A stretch of 64,000 bases of DNA from assembly GCA_002238565.1 (NCBI GenBank), contig MPMP01000002.1:1-64000 (forward strand). The letters run 5' to 3'. A program made the translations under genes and the position numbers. Source of the stretch: Albidovulum sp. bin36. Its GTDB lineage: Bacteria; Pseudomonadota; Alphaproteobacteria; Rhodobacterales; Rhodobacteraceae. Shown here in pieces: positions 1 to 8,878 of this stretch. The stretch's first letter is position 1. Every line of letters begins with the position of its first letter. Below the pieces are notes generated by a model, which saw only the letters and a program-made list of their open reading frames with translations, was not told where the DNA came from and made no database searches.

Positions 1-402
1 TACGTCTACTCCCCCGACCATGTCCGCGCGCACGTGTTTCTTTGCATGCTGGCACTGCACGTGGAATGGCACATGCGCCGGCGCCTCGCGCCGCTCCTGT
101 TCGAGGATGACGACCGCGCGGGCGCCCTGGCGCAGCGGAACTCGCCGGTGGAGACGGCCCGGCCGTCGGAATCCGCCCGGCGGAAGGCCGCCACAAAGCG
201 CACCGCAGACGACCTGCCGGCCCACAGCTTCCGCACGCTGCTCGACGATCTCTCGGGGATGGTGCTGAACCAGATGCGCCTGCCGGGCTATGGCGAAAGC
301 CTGCTGTCCGTCGTCACCAAGCCGACCCCGGTCCAGAAACGGGCGTTCCAGCTTCTCGGAGTGGACCCCGACCGGAACGTTCCCATAAGATTGACAGGTT
401 GA
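1..402 (+). CDS. C-terminal part of a transposase (IS1634/IS4-like DDE type), truncated by the window edge
   Basis: Open frame from base 1: YVYSPDHVRAHVFLCMLALHVEWHMRRRLAPLLFEDDD..., typical of the C-terminal region of IS1634-type transposases. Confidence 0.75.
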   Translation, partial: YVYSPDHVRAHVFLCMLALHVEWHMRRRLAPLLFEDDDRAGALAQRNSPVETARPSESARRKAATKRTADDLPAHSFRTLLDDLSGMVLNQMRLPGYGESLLSVVTKPTPVQKRAFQLLGVDPDRNVPIRLTG

Positions 403-765
403 ACGGCCGCCGCAGGGCCGGAAAACCCTTAAAAACCAGCAGGTTGGTCATGGAATCCTTCTTCAGATACCCCTGAAGTTCCGCCTAAAGAATGAATGCG
501 TAACGATTCAGCGAATCATTGCGCATTCCCGACGCCGATTCTGTCGCGCTCGACATCCTGGGCTTGCGTCCGTCGATTGCCACTGCTCCCCGGCTTCAAG
601 CCGAAGCATTCCGGGCCATCGCCGAGTTTCTATTCGACAATGGCGAGCATCCTATGCGGTTGGACCGGGCCACGACGCGCATTCCCGGCGCTTGCTCCAG
701 TCATTTGGGCGGAAAGCAAACCCGCAATTCGCGTTCCATGCCCGGCCCTTGCTTCGCACTCTCGC

Positions 766-1398
766 CTATTTCAAGCTAAATGGAGGATAGCGGTCCGTCA
801 GCATCATGAATGCATAGGCGGATACGCGCGCAAACCATCGCATAACGCCCTCGACATAGTCGAAAAGCGGTTTAGGGTAGTTTCCGGTGAACAGTATGGA
901 CAGCCAGGCCAGAAACACCGCGATGATCAGGCCGATGCTCAAGAAAGCCAAAACGATATAGTGAGGAATCGCTAGCGCCCACTTGAATAGCGGCATCCAT
1001 CTATTAAGGTCCTCCTGCGCATTCGGGTAGTCCAGCTCCAAGTGGTAGGACTGCTCGTCCTCAGTAGACGGATATAAGTCCGTCATAAGAAAGATGTAAG
1101 TAAAAACGCGCCCGCCAAATCGCGAAAATTCGAGGAAAAAATCGAACCACCATCTCGGGTATCGCTGGCGAACCAGTATCATAAGCGCCGTAGCAATGCT
1201 CAACGCTCCGAAAATGCCGATCCCGGCCAACCCGGCGTCATGGCCATTATCGACATATGTTCCGCTAGGCACGCCAACCAAAAAAAATAGGAATAGAATG
1301 GGAATGGCTAAAACAATGCGGAACAATGCAGTCAAGCGGTTAAACTCGCTGGGCCGGTCGATAGTCAGCCTTGCCGGGTAGAAATCTCCGTTCGACAT
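766..1398 (-). CDS. DUF4389 domain-containing membrane protein
   Basis: MSNGDFYPARLTIDRPSEFNRLTALFRIVLAIPILFLFFLVG...; start trimmed to the internal ATG at 1398; duplicated RWFARVSAYAFMMLTDRYPPFSL-type motif. Confidence 0.8.
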   Translation of the reverse strand: MSNGDFYPARLTIDRPSEFNRLTALFRIVLAIPILFLFFLVGVPSGTYVDNGHDAGLAGIGIFGALSIATALMILVRQRYPRWWFDFFLEFSRFGGRVFTYIFLMTDLYPSTEDEQSYHLELDYPNAQEDLNRWMPLFKWALAIPHYIVLAFLSIGLIIAVFLAWLSILFTGNYPKPLFDYVEGVMRWFARVSAYAFMMLTDRYPPFSLK

Positions 1399-1639
1399 TT
1401 TGCACCTCCAATTTCGCGCAACCGCTTTTACCCCAGAATTGAAGCAGTTCAATGGGAATTTTTCGGATTTCGCTAGCCGCAAGGAGGAGATCAAAAGCGC
1501 GTTATACCTGACAATGCCGTAGTAAAACCTCAATTTGCCGAAGCTGCGATTGTCGAGCAGTCCGAGCGCACACATCGCGACTACGGGAATTCCAATGAAT
1601 GGTTGAATAGAGATTTAGGAGTCTGCCGCATGGTTGCGG

Positions 1640-2046
1640 TTCGTCATTCGAAGGCGACTCGGTCGTGCTGTCCTATGGATCGGACGAAGGCAATGATAGG
1701 AATTTTCTCGGCATCTCGTACTGAACTCCACCGAGTTTTCGCGACAACGGCACGGTCTGCGCAGAATGCCCCGGCCTATTCGAACTTGACGGCAGAAGGG
1801 TGCTGGTCGCGAGCATCGTTGGATGCCGCGAGCCCGAAATCGGAAAAAATCCTGCAGTATGCTTGGCTGGGAGACTTCCGAGACGATGTCTTTGTTCCCG
1901 AAGGCGGCCCGCAGCTATTCGACATCGGCGGCGGCCGCGAATTCCGGTTCGACAATTGCCTATCAAAAGATCGGGCGGCCGGGCGAGATTCAATGGCAAG
2001 AGCGCATCCGCGCATGTTCAAAACGCTATCGCTTGCCTTTTATTGA
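1640..2046 (+). pseudogene. Frameshifted remnant resembling a GH32-type (sucrose hydrolase-like) glycosidase
   Basis: CAECPGLFELDGRRVLVASIVG in one frame continues as YAWLGDFRDDVFVPEGGPQLFDIGGG in another; resembles the ECPDLF...VGDFD..FVPE region of GH32 enzymes. Family call from memory. Confidence 0.35.
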
Positions 2047-2921
2047 TCCGATATCGTCAGCTTCGCCGCGATCAGGCAGTGGTCGGGCTGATCGTATTCA
2101 TTGGGCAGTTCCTCGAAGGAACCGGGCACTACGCGCTCTTTCGCTTTCGGGCCTGCAACCAAATGGTCGATAAAATTTTTATACCTAGGATCGCAGCGCG
2201 CTCCGATGCCTCGGGTCAATAGATGAAGTTCGCCTGCCGATGTCGAGGACAGTTTGTTCCAGCCCCAGTCATCGGGAACGGCGAGATTTCTGTTGAAATC
2301 GCCTAAAATGAAGAATGGCCGACCGGAGCTCCATTGATCTTCAATCCAGGCATTCAAGACTTCGAGTTGCTTTCGGAGCGTCTTGCATGCCTCGGCTCTT
2401 CGCTCCTCGCCGTCTTCCTTCGTGCTCCAGCAGCCGGTCTTCAAGTGAATGGACAGCATGCGAATTCCTGCGCCATTGCCAATGGTAATGCCCGTTCCCC
2501 ACCGCGCAAAACTGTTTCCCAGCGCAAGTTCGACTAGATCGTCGTTTCGAGAGTATTCGATCCCTCGCCGAATGGCGAAGCCGGTTGCCAAATGCTTTAA
2601 ATACCTGCCGGGCCAGTCCCAGCACTCGCTAATGTCGCCCGTCTCCGGGCGGCTGGAAATCTCGACAGCCCATTCGTCCTCTGGAAACACGCGCCGCGCC
2701 GCGGCGAGATTCTCGACTTCCTGGAACGCAACCAGGTCGACTCCCGATTTCTCGATTTGCTCCCTGATCGCGGCATAGTCCGCTTCAATGCGCGGCTCGC
2801 ACCCTTCCATATCGGAATCGTTCAAATGCTCAAGATTCCATGCGCCGATTTTCAATTCCGCGGCATGGGCCGCAGAGACGGCGAAAACGGCGGCTAGCGC
2901 CAAGCTCTTGAATGCGCGCAT
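2040..2921 (-). CDS. Endonuclease/exonuclease/phosphatase family protein with signal peptide
   Basis: MRAFKSLALAAVFAVSAAHA signal; IGAWNLEHLN, VDLVAFQEVEN, FFILGDFNRN, DHCLIAAKL motifs. Confidence 0.85.
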   Translation of the reverse strand: MRAFKSLALAAVFAVSAAHAAELKIGAWNLEHLNDSDMEGCEPRIEADYAAIREQIEKSGVDLVAFQEVENLAAARRVFPEDEWAVEISSRPETGDISECWDWPGRYLKHLATGFAIRRGIEYSRNDDLVELALGNSFARWGTGITIGNGAGIRMLSIHLKTGCWSTKEDGEERRAEACKTLRKQLEVLNAWIEDQWSSGRPFFILGDFNRNLAVPDDWGWNKLSSTSAGELHLLTRGIGARCDPRYKNFIDHLVAGPKAKERVVPGSFEELPNEYDQPDHCLIAAKLTISDQ

Positions 2922-3013
2922 TCAAACCTCCCGAAATTGCGGATGCCGCGTTAGCGTATGGACCCGATTTCAATCATGGATTTCCAACGATGTCGAGCGG
3001 CGATTGAATGAAA

Positions 3014-3134
3014 GGTGTAGCCCAAAATGATTGATTGGGCCGAATGTGAGCTTCCGACCTTCCAGCCCATAAAGAGGCGCGCTGCTATAGGAATACTTTC
3101 TCGCATCGCTTTGCAACAAGATTGAGATACACCC
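3014..3134. repeat. Copy A of a ~121-125 bp dispersed repeat with imperfect terminal inverted repeats (MITE-like)
   Basis: Near-identical to 59989-60113 (about 6 substitutions and one 3-nt indel by eye); ends GGTGTAGCCCAA / reverse complement GGTGTATCTCAA. Confidence 0.85.
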
Positions 3135-3234
3135 CTTTTCCCTTGGCGCCTTGACTGGGGTTATGGTCGCCGCTATCGCCGTGGCCAATGGGAAGGCTCC
3201 AGCAAAGCCACCCGAAGCCGTAAGGAGGCGAAAG

Positions 3235-3555
3235 GTGAATAGTACGATCTGGTTGTCCTACGACCTCGGGGTGAGCGGAGACTACGAAGGGATCTATTCG
3301 TGGCTTGAGAATCACGGTGCAAAGGAATGTGGTTCGAACGTCGCCTTCCTGAAGAACTACGAGTTCGACGGCGACCTGCTGGAGTTCCTGAAGACGGATG
3401 TCTGCGAGGCGGTCACGCTGAACCGGCGTTCGCGCATCTACGTCATATTCAATGACGACGGCCGCACGCGAGGCCAATACCTGGTGGGAAAACGAAAATC
3501 TCCGCCGTGGACTGGTTTCGGGGATGAACTGGAGCAGGAATTGGATGGAAACTGA
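3235..3555 (+). CDS. Small uncharacterised protein (106 aa), candidate partner of the downstream PIN-domain protein
   Basis: AAGGAGG at 3222-3228 then GTG start at 3235; MNSTIWLSYDLGVSGDYEGIYSWLENHGAKECGSN...; TGA stop overlaps ATG of the next gene. Confidence 0.75.
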   Translation: MNSTIWLSYDLGVSGDYEGIYSWLENHGAKECGSNVAFLKNYEFDGDLLEFLKTDVCEAVTLNRRSRIYVIFNDDGRTRGQYLVGKRKSPPWTGFGDELEQELDGN

Positions 3556-3977
3556 TGGTTGGTCCGGAGCGAGTGCTGGTCGATTCGGGGTTCTTCATCG
3601 CGCTGTTCAATGAGCGGGACCAGCATCACGAATCCGCGCGCCGGCTGGAAAAATGGCTTGATTTCATGCCGATCGTTCTTCCTTGGCCTATCCTGTACGA
3701 AACGGTGAACACGCGCCTTGCGCGGCGCCCGGCGAACCTGGCGAGGTTCGGTGCGATTGCACGTTCGCCGGAAACGGCATTGCTGGATGACTCGCTCTAT
3801 AGGGAGGAATCGTTTGCAACCGTGCTGGCGCAGGACGCCAATGTCGGGCTGAGCTTGGTCGATGCTGTTCTCTGCAACATCATTGAAGACGCAAACGTAG
3901 CCATATCCGCAATGCTGACGTTCAACGAACGAGACTTCCTCGCGGCCCCTGCCACCAGTATAACGTCGAGTTGCTAA
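3555..3977 (+). CDS. PIN-domain (VapC-like) protein
   Basis: VLVDSGFFIALFNERDQHHESA..., internal acidic residues, ...LSLVDAVLC...AISAMLTFNERDF; typical PIN fold pattern. Confidence 0.8.
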   Translation: MVGPERVLVDSGFFIALFNERDQHHESARRLEKWLDFMPIVLPWPILYETVNTRLARRPANLARFGAIARSPETALLDDSLYREESFATVLAQDANVGLSLVDAVLCNIIEDANVAISAMLTFNERDFLAAPATSITSSC

Positions 3978-4199
3978 ACTGAATTCGCGGAGTCTAAGGG
4001 CGAAACATGACACAGCGCTTCAGCCGACGCGCATCCCGCTACGCGGCTTTGGCTGGGCCCGAGCGTGGTCATTGGATCGCGTAGGGCAGTGATCCAAATA
4101 AAGTTGCCAACTGCACCCTGGCGAAGCCCGTTTCTGCGGAATGATGCGCCCGGCACGTGGCAGAGTAATTCTCGTCAGCGTCTTTAGCTGCGGAGAAAT

Positions 4200-4430
4200 A
4201 TGTCTATCGGGAGCATGGGAATGAGTAAGGACGACATGAGATTGAATGTATTGGCGAAGTATGGATTGACTGATGATATTGCGTATTGAGCAATTGAAGC
4301 AGCTCAAAAGGTTGTTAAAGAATCAGGACTAGACGGGTTGTTTATTGCTTCACTAGAAATCAGCGAGATACCACCAGATGTGCTACATGAAGCACAAAAC
4401 ACTAGGGTGTGGCTATCGTCGCGTTTGTGA
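4200..4430 (+). pseudogene. Small AT-richer ORF interrupted by an in-frame TGA
   Basis: MSIGSMGMSKDDMRLNVLAKYGLTDDIAY*AIEAAQKVVKESGLDGLFIASLEISEIPPDVLHEAQNTRVWLSSRL*; frame stays open on both sides of TGA 4287-4289. Confidence 0.4.
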
Positions 4431-4758
4431 CTGAATTCGTCAAGTTTGTGATTGATTTACGGATGAACAGGGCGGGCGTTGGCAGAGATGTTACTCAGTG
4501 CCCGAGGGTGTAAACCAATTTGGTTGAAAAGGGGGTGCGGGAAAGATTGCCAAGGAAGGCCGCCGCTTTGAATGAAAGATTTGAATTGGGCTCTTCAATT
4601 CAAATCAATGCGATGCTTCCAAGGCGCGCTGCCGGCTTCGAGATCGCCGCCTCGACCGGAATCGCGCTCGCAAAAAAACGCTTGCAATGCATTGTCCGCG
4701 CCTGTAATTGGTTCGCTTCATCTCGTCGTCGCCGGTCATCCGGTAATTTATGCGGACA

Positions 4759-4833
<75 letters not shown>

Positions 4834-4899
4834 TGTCGATAAAAGCCGGTATCGGAATTTCCCGGACGATGTCGCGCACGGTAAATCGGAGGTAGGCCC

Positions 4900-5025
4900 A
4901 TGAAGGTCAAGAATTCACTTCGCTCCCTAAAAGCGCGCCATCGCGCTTGTCGAGTTGTTCGTCGAAAGGGCCGGATATACGTGATCAACAAGCAGCAGGG
5001 CCGGTTCAAGGCGAGGCAAGGCTAG
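4900..5025 (+). CDS. rpmJ: 50S ribosomal protein L36
   Basis: [41 protein letters not shown], 41 aa, RBS CGGAGG; missing from the ORF track because of its size. Confidence 0.95.
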   Translation: MKVKNSLRSLKARHRACRVVRRKGRIYVINKQQGRFKARQG

Positions 5026-5090
5026 TCAATTGATCTCGCTCGAGGCTGCGGCTGCATAGCGTCGGCCGCAAGATTCGATCGGCAAATTCG

Positions 5091-6329
5091 TCAATTTCGG
5101 TAATCCCGCCGGTCGTCGATTACCTTCCCGTCCCTTGGCAGCGATCCAGGGCTGCATATCTCGATCTTTCCGGACAGTTTTAGAATCTCCCGGACGGTTT
5201 GATCGTAGGGCTGCGGATTCGTGGACTCGGATTCCAGCTTGACGACCATCGAGTCCATTTCATTTTCGCGAATCACGACGACGCGCGCCGAACGGACTTC
5301 CGGATGCCTGCCAACGATTTCGGCTACTTGCTCCGGCCTGACGAACATACCCTTGACTTTCGCGGTTTGGTCCGCGCGCCCCTTCCAGCCCGAAATCCTC
5401 GCGTTGGTTCGTCCGCAGGGGCTCTGACCGGGAACGAATGAGGATAGATCCCCGGTTGCGAGTCGAACAATGGGATTATCTTCATTCAGGACCGTTACGA
5501 CCACTTCGCCAATCGCGCCCGGCTCGACCGGATTGCCCGTTCCAGGGGTTACGATTTCGACAACGGCCCCTTCGTCGACAACCATCGGCTCGCCGGCAAC
5601 GGTCTCGTAGGCGATGTTTCCCAGTTCGGCAGTCGCATAGCATTGCCGGCACTCGATGCCTCGATCTTCATATTCCCGGCGTAGAGACGGGAAGAGCGCG
5701 CCTCCGCTTACGACGGCTTTGCGCATTCTCGGCAGTTTCAGATTTAATTCATCCGCCTTTTCGAGAATAATTTTGAGATAGTCCGGCGTGCCGGCGTAGG
5801 CGGTCGCGCCGGTATCGGAAGCTACGCGAGCCTGCACCTCGGTATTGCCGGTGCCCGCCGGAATTACCGTCGCGCCAACCGCCCGAGCCGCGTTTTCGAA
5901 CATGGTTCCTCCGGGAGTAAGATGATACGAAAAGCAGTTCTGAACGATATCGCCGCGCCCGATGCCGCTAGCAAACAGGAATCGACCCAATCGCCACCAG
6001 TCGCGCGCGAAACTTCCCGCTTCGTAGATAGGACCCGGCGACTGAAAAATATAGTCCGCATCCGAAGGGTCAATCGCCGAAAATCCGCCGAAAGGCGGGT
6101 CTTCCGACTGCTTTCGAACCATTTCCGACTTTCTGAGCACGGGCAGGCGCGCCAAATCGACTGCGGAGCGAATAGTATCGGATTCATCCGGAAGGAGATT
6201 TTGCAATGCCGGCACGGTCGCCCTTGCGCGGCGAATTAGCTTCGGAAGCAGGATCGCCAGGCTGGCCGCGCGCTCATCCGCCGATCTTGTCTCAAGCTCG
6301 TCGTAGCTAGGAATCTTTGCTTCCTCCAA
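5091..6329 (-). CDS. Phenylacetate-CoA ligase-like AMP-binding enzyme
   Basis: 412 aa; YIFQSPGPIYEAG, YAGTPDYL, LATGDLSSFVPG, RADQTAKVKGMFVRPEQVAEI motifs of the PaaK-like family. Confidence 0.8.
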   Translation of the reverse strand: MEEAKIPSYDELETRSADERAASLAILLPKLIRRARATVPALQNLLPDESDTIRSAVDLARLPVLRKSEMVRKQSEDPPFGGFSAIDPSDADYIFQSPGPIYEAGSFARDWWRLGRFLFASGIGRGDIVQNCFSYHLTPGGTMFENAARAVGATVIPAGTGNTEVQARVASDTGATAYAGTPDYLKIILEKADELNLKLPRMRKAVVSGGALFPSLRREYEDRGIECRQCYATAELGNIAYETVAGEPMVVDEGAVVEIVTPGTGNPVEPGAIGEVVVTVLNEDNPIVRLATGDLSSFVPGQSPCGRTNARISGWKGRADQTAKVKGMFVRPEQVAEIVGRHPEVRSARVVVIRENEMDSMVVKLESESTNPQPYDQTVREILKLSGKIEICSPGSLPRDGKVIDDRRDYRN

Positions 6330-6627
6330 TTGAAAGAACCTGGGGCTTGGAACCTGGAATCCTGCGGATTTCTTCTCGGACTTCCATCTCGAGCTTGACC
6401 GTGGCCACGTGCCAGCCGAGCGAACCGAGCCTGCCGAGGTCGGACGGGATCAGTCGACCGCGAACAAGATCGGTCAATTCGGAGAACTTTGCATCGCTCT
6501 CGCGCAGGACTTCAAGAATCGCATTGCGAACGAGATCGAATTTCCATTTCGGGATGCGCGTAGTTCCAGGACGGCCGGGATTCGGGGTTCGGCATGCGAC
6601 GCGCTCGTCGGTCGCTAGTTCAGCCAC
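6307..6627 (-). CDS. DUF6958 family protein
   Basis: TPNPGRPGTTRIPKWKFDLVRNAILEVL...LGSLGWHVATVKLEMEVREEIRRIPG; overlaps both neighbours in an operon. Confidence 0.7.
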   Translation of the reverse strand: MAELATDERVACRTPNPGRPGTTRIPKWKFDLVRNAILEVLRESDAKFSELTDLVRGRLIPSDLGRLGSLGWHVATVKLEMEVREEIRRIPGSKPQVLSIGGSKDS

Positions 6628-7463
6628 CTTTTTCTCCTGCGATAGCTTCTTACGTCGCGGAACGATTTGCGGCCGGACTCCGACATGCCGAGATAGAATT
6701 CGCGAACATCCGGATTCTTTCTCAGTTCGCTCGCGGGGCCGTCCAGAACCACGCGGCCGGATTCGAGAATATAGCCGTACTGAGCGTATCGAAGCGCGAT
6801 GTTCGTGTTCTGCTCGGCAAGCAGAAACGTAACTCCCTCATTCGCATTCAAATCCCTGACGATCTGAAAGATTTCTTCAACAAGCTGCGGGGCTAGCCCC
6901 ATCGACGGTTCGTCCAGCAAGATCATTTTCGGGCGCGACATCAACGCCCTTCCCAGGACGCACATCTGCTGCTCCCCGCCGGAAGCATATCCCGCCTGCG
7001 ATTTGCGCCGATCCTTCAGCCGAGGAAAGTAGCTGTACACCAAATCCAGATCTCGGGCGATATTCGACGCGCCGTCGCGCCTTGTGAACGCGCCGACGAT
7101 CAGGTTTTCTTCAACCGTTAAATGCTCGAAGCAATGGCGCCCCTCCATAACCTGGATAACGCCCTTGCGTACGAGTTCGGACGGATCGAGATTCTGCACC
7201 GGCTCGCCGTCGTAGGCGATCGACCCCTTGGTCACCTCGCCGCGTTCGGATTTCAAAAGATTCGATACCGCCTTGAGCGTTGTTGTCTTTCCCGCTCCGT
7301 TGCCGCCTAGCAGCGCGACGATTCCGCCCTCGGGAACTTCGAGGCTAACGCCCTTTAGAACGAGAATCACATGATTGTAGATTACTTCGATATTGTTGAC
7401 GCTTAGCAGCGCTTCCCGGCCAAGCTCCGTGTCAGCCGCAAGAATGTCTTGCATTGATCGCAA
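6615..7463 (-). CDS. livF: Branched-chain amino acid-type ABC transporter ATP-binding protein (LivF-like)
   Basis: Walker A GGNGAGKTT, SGGEQQ, Walker B MILLDEPSMGLAP. Confidence 0.85.
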   Translation of the reverse strand: MRSMQDILAADTELGREALLSVNNIEVIYNHVILVLKGVSLEVPEGGIVALLGGNGAGKTTTLKAVSNLLKSERGEVTKGSIAYDGEPVQNLDPSELVRKGVIQVMEGRHCFEHLTVEENLIVGAFTRRDGASNIARDLDLVYSYFPRLKDRRKSQAGYASGGEQQMCVLGRALMSRPKMILLDEPSMGLAPQLVEEIFQIVRDLNANEGVTFLLAEQNTNIALRYAQYGYILESGRVVLDGPASELRKNPDVREFYLGMSESGRKSFRDVRSYRRRKRWLN

Positions 7464-7478
7464 TTTCCCCGGGATGAT

Positions 7479-7502
7479 GGCCCTCCCGCATTCGGGAGGG
7501 CC
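7479..7502 (-). promoter_or_regulatory. Perfect intercistronic stem-loop (10-bp stem, CATT/AATG loop)
   Basis: GGCCCTCCCG CATT CGGGAGGGCC between the substrate-binding protein gene and livF. Confidence 0.75.
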
Positions 7503-7516
7503 GAGTATTCAATAGG

Positions 7517-8803
7517 CTAGCATTCACGCGGCTCTATGTTGTTTTCCGCGGCATATTTTTCCGCGTCCTCCAGGACGAGCCTGTTGATCAGCTCCTTGTC
7601 CGACTGGATGAGGTCGGAAACCAGCTTCCATTCCTTTGCGTGAGCGTCCCACTGCTGGATCCACGCCTTGCCGTCTCCGCCATGATTCTCGCAGCTTACC
7701 GCGAATGGAGGGCCAAAGTTGGGAAATCCATTTGCCGCCATCTTTTCTTCGGTAATCACCAGGTTTTCGAGGCCGTCGCGCATCATCGCGGGAGTGATAT
7801 CCGCGACTCCGTGGATTTCCTGAGCCGTCTTGATTGCTTCGGCGGTTAACATGGCGCCATACGCTCCACGGTTGTATAAAACCGTGCCGGAATGCTCGCC
7901 CGTGCCCGATGCCAGGCCTTTATCAAAGACATGCTTTTGCAAATCGTCAAATATAGGGGCATCCGTGCCGGGACGATGCAGTGCCAAAGCCTTGTAGCCA
8001 TGAGCTCTTTCGCCCGCCGGAAGAACGTCGTTTTCCGATCCCGACCACCAGATTCCGATGAAATTTTCCAGCGGGAACCGAATATTGGCCGCCTCCTGTA
8101 CTGCAACCGCATTCATGATTCCCCAACCCCACATCAAAATATAGTCGGGCTTCTTTCTGCGAATATCGAGCCACTGGGATTTCTGCTCCTGACTTGAAGC
8201 GAAATCGATTGGAACAAAGTCCACTTCAAATCCGTGAATTTTGGCTAGCTCCTCAAGCGTCGGAATTGGCTCCCTTCCGTAGGCGGCGTTGAGATGGACC
8301 AAAGTAACTTTCTTGCCGGCTATGTCGCCTCCGTTGAGATCGAGAATGTGCTTGATCGCGATGGATGCGCCGTCCCAGTAATGGGCCGGAAAATTGAATA
8401 CCCAAGGGAAGTATCTGCCGTTGGCAGCAGCTGTCCGCCCATAGCCCGAGGACAAGATCGGTATGCCCTCCGCCGTACCCTTGGGTATTAGCTGGTAGGT
8501 TATCCCGGTCGACAGAGGCTGATAAACTAGGCTCCCCTGGCCCTTTGTCGACTCGTAGCATTCGACTCCCTTTTGAGTATTGTACGCGGTTTCGCAATCG
8601 ATAACCTGGACCCTGACCCCGCCGATTCCTCCGTCTCGCTCGTTAAGCAATGTCATGTAGTCGTGGAAGCCGTCTCCCGTCGGGATTCCGCCGGGCGAGA
8701 ACGGCCCTGTTCTGTAGCCCAGCCAAGGAATCACAAGGTCGGCGTGCGCAACGGGCGCCGCAAGCGCGCAAATCAAGGCCGCCGCCGTAGCTTTAAGTTT
8801 CAT
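7517..8803 (-). CDS. Branched-chain amino acid-type ABC transporter substrate-binding protein
   Basis: Signal peptide MKLKATAAALICALAAPVAHA; periplasmic-binding-protein type 1 fold motifs; sits within a liv cluster. Confidence 0.85.
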   Translation of the reverse strand: MKLKATAAALICALAAPVAHADLVIPWLGYRTGPFSPGGIPTGDGFHDYMTLLNERDGGIGGVRVQVIDCETAYNTQKGVECYESTKGQGSLVYQPLSTGITYQLIPKGTAEGIPILSSGYGRTAAANGRYFPWVFNFPAHYWDGASIAIKHILDLNGGDIAGKKVTLVHLNAAYGREPIPTLEELAKIHGFEVDFVPIDFASSQEQKSQWLDIRRKKPDYILMWGWGIMNAVAVQEAANIRFPLENFIGIWWSGSENDVLPAGERAHGYKALALHRPGTDAPIFDDLQKHVFDKGLASGTGEHSGTVLYNRGAYGAMLTAEAIKTAQEIHGVADITPAMMRDGLENLVITEEKMAANGFPNFGPPFAVSCENHGGDGKAWIQQWDAHAKEWKLVSDLIQSDKELINRLVLEDAEKYAAENNIEPREC

Positions 8804-8878
8804 TATTAAATCCTCCGTTGGTATCGGTAGCGTCTCGCAGGATAGCCTTGATGCCGCGCTTAAGCTAGTAAAAAGTGT

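Noticed and set aside
4287-4289. In-frame TGA as selenocysteine/tryptophan recoding
   Set aside because: TGA is an ordinary stop elsewhere in the window, and no SECIS-like or family evidence supports recoding.
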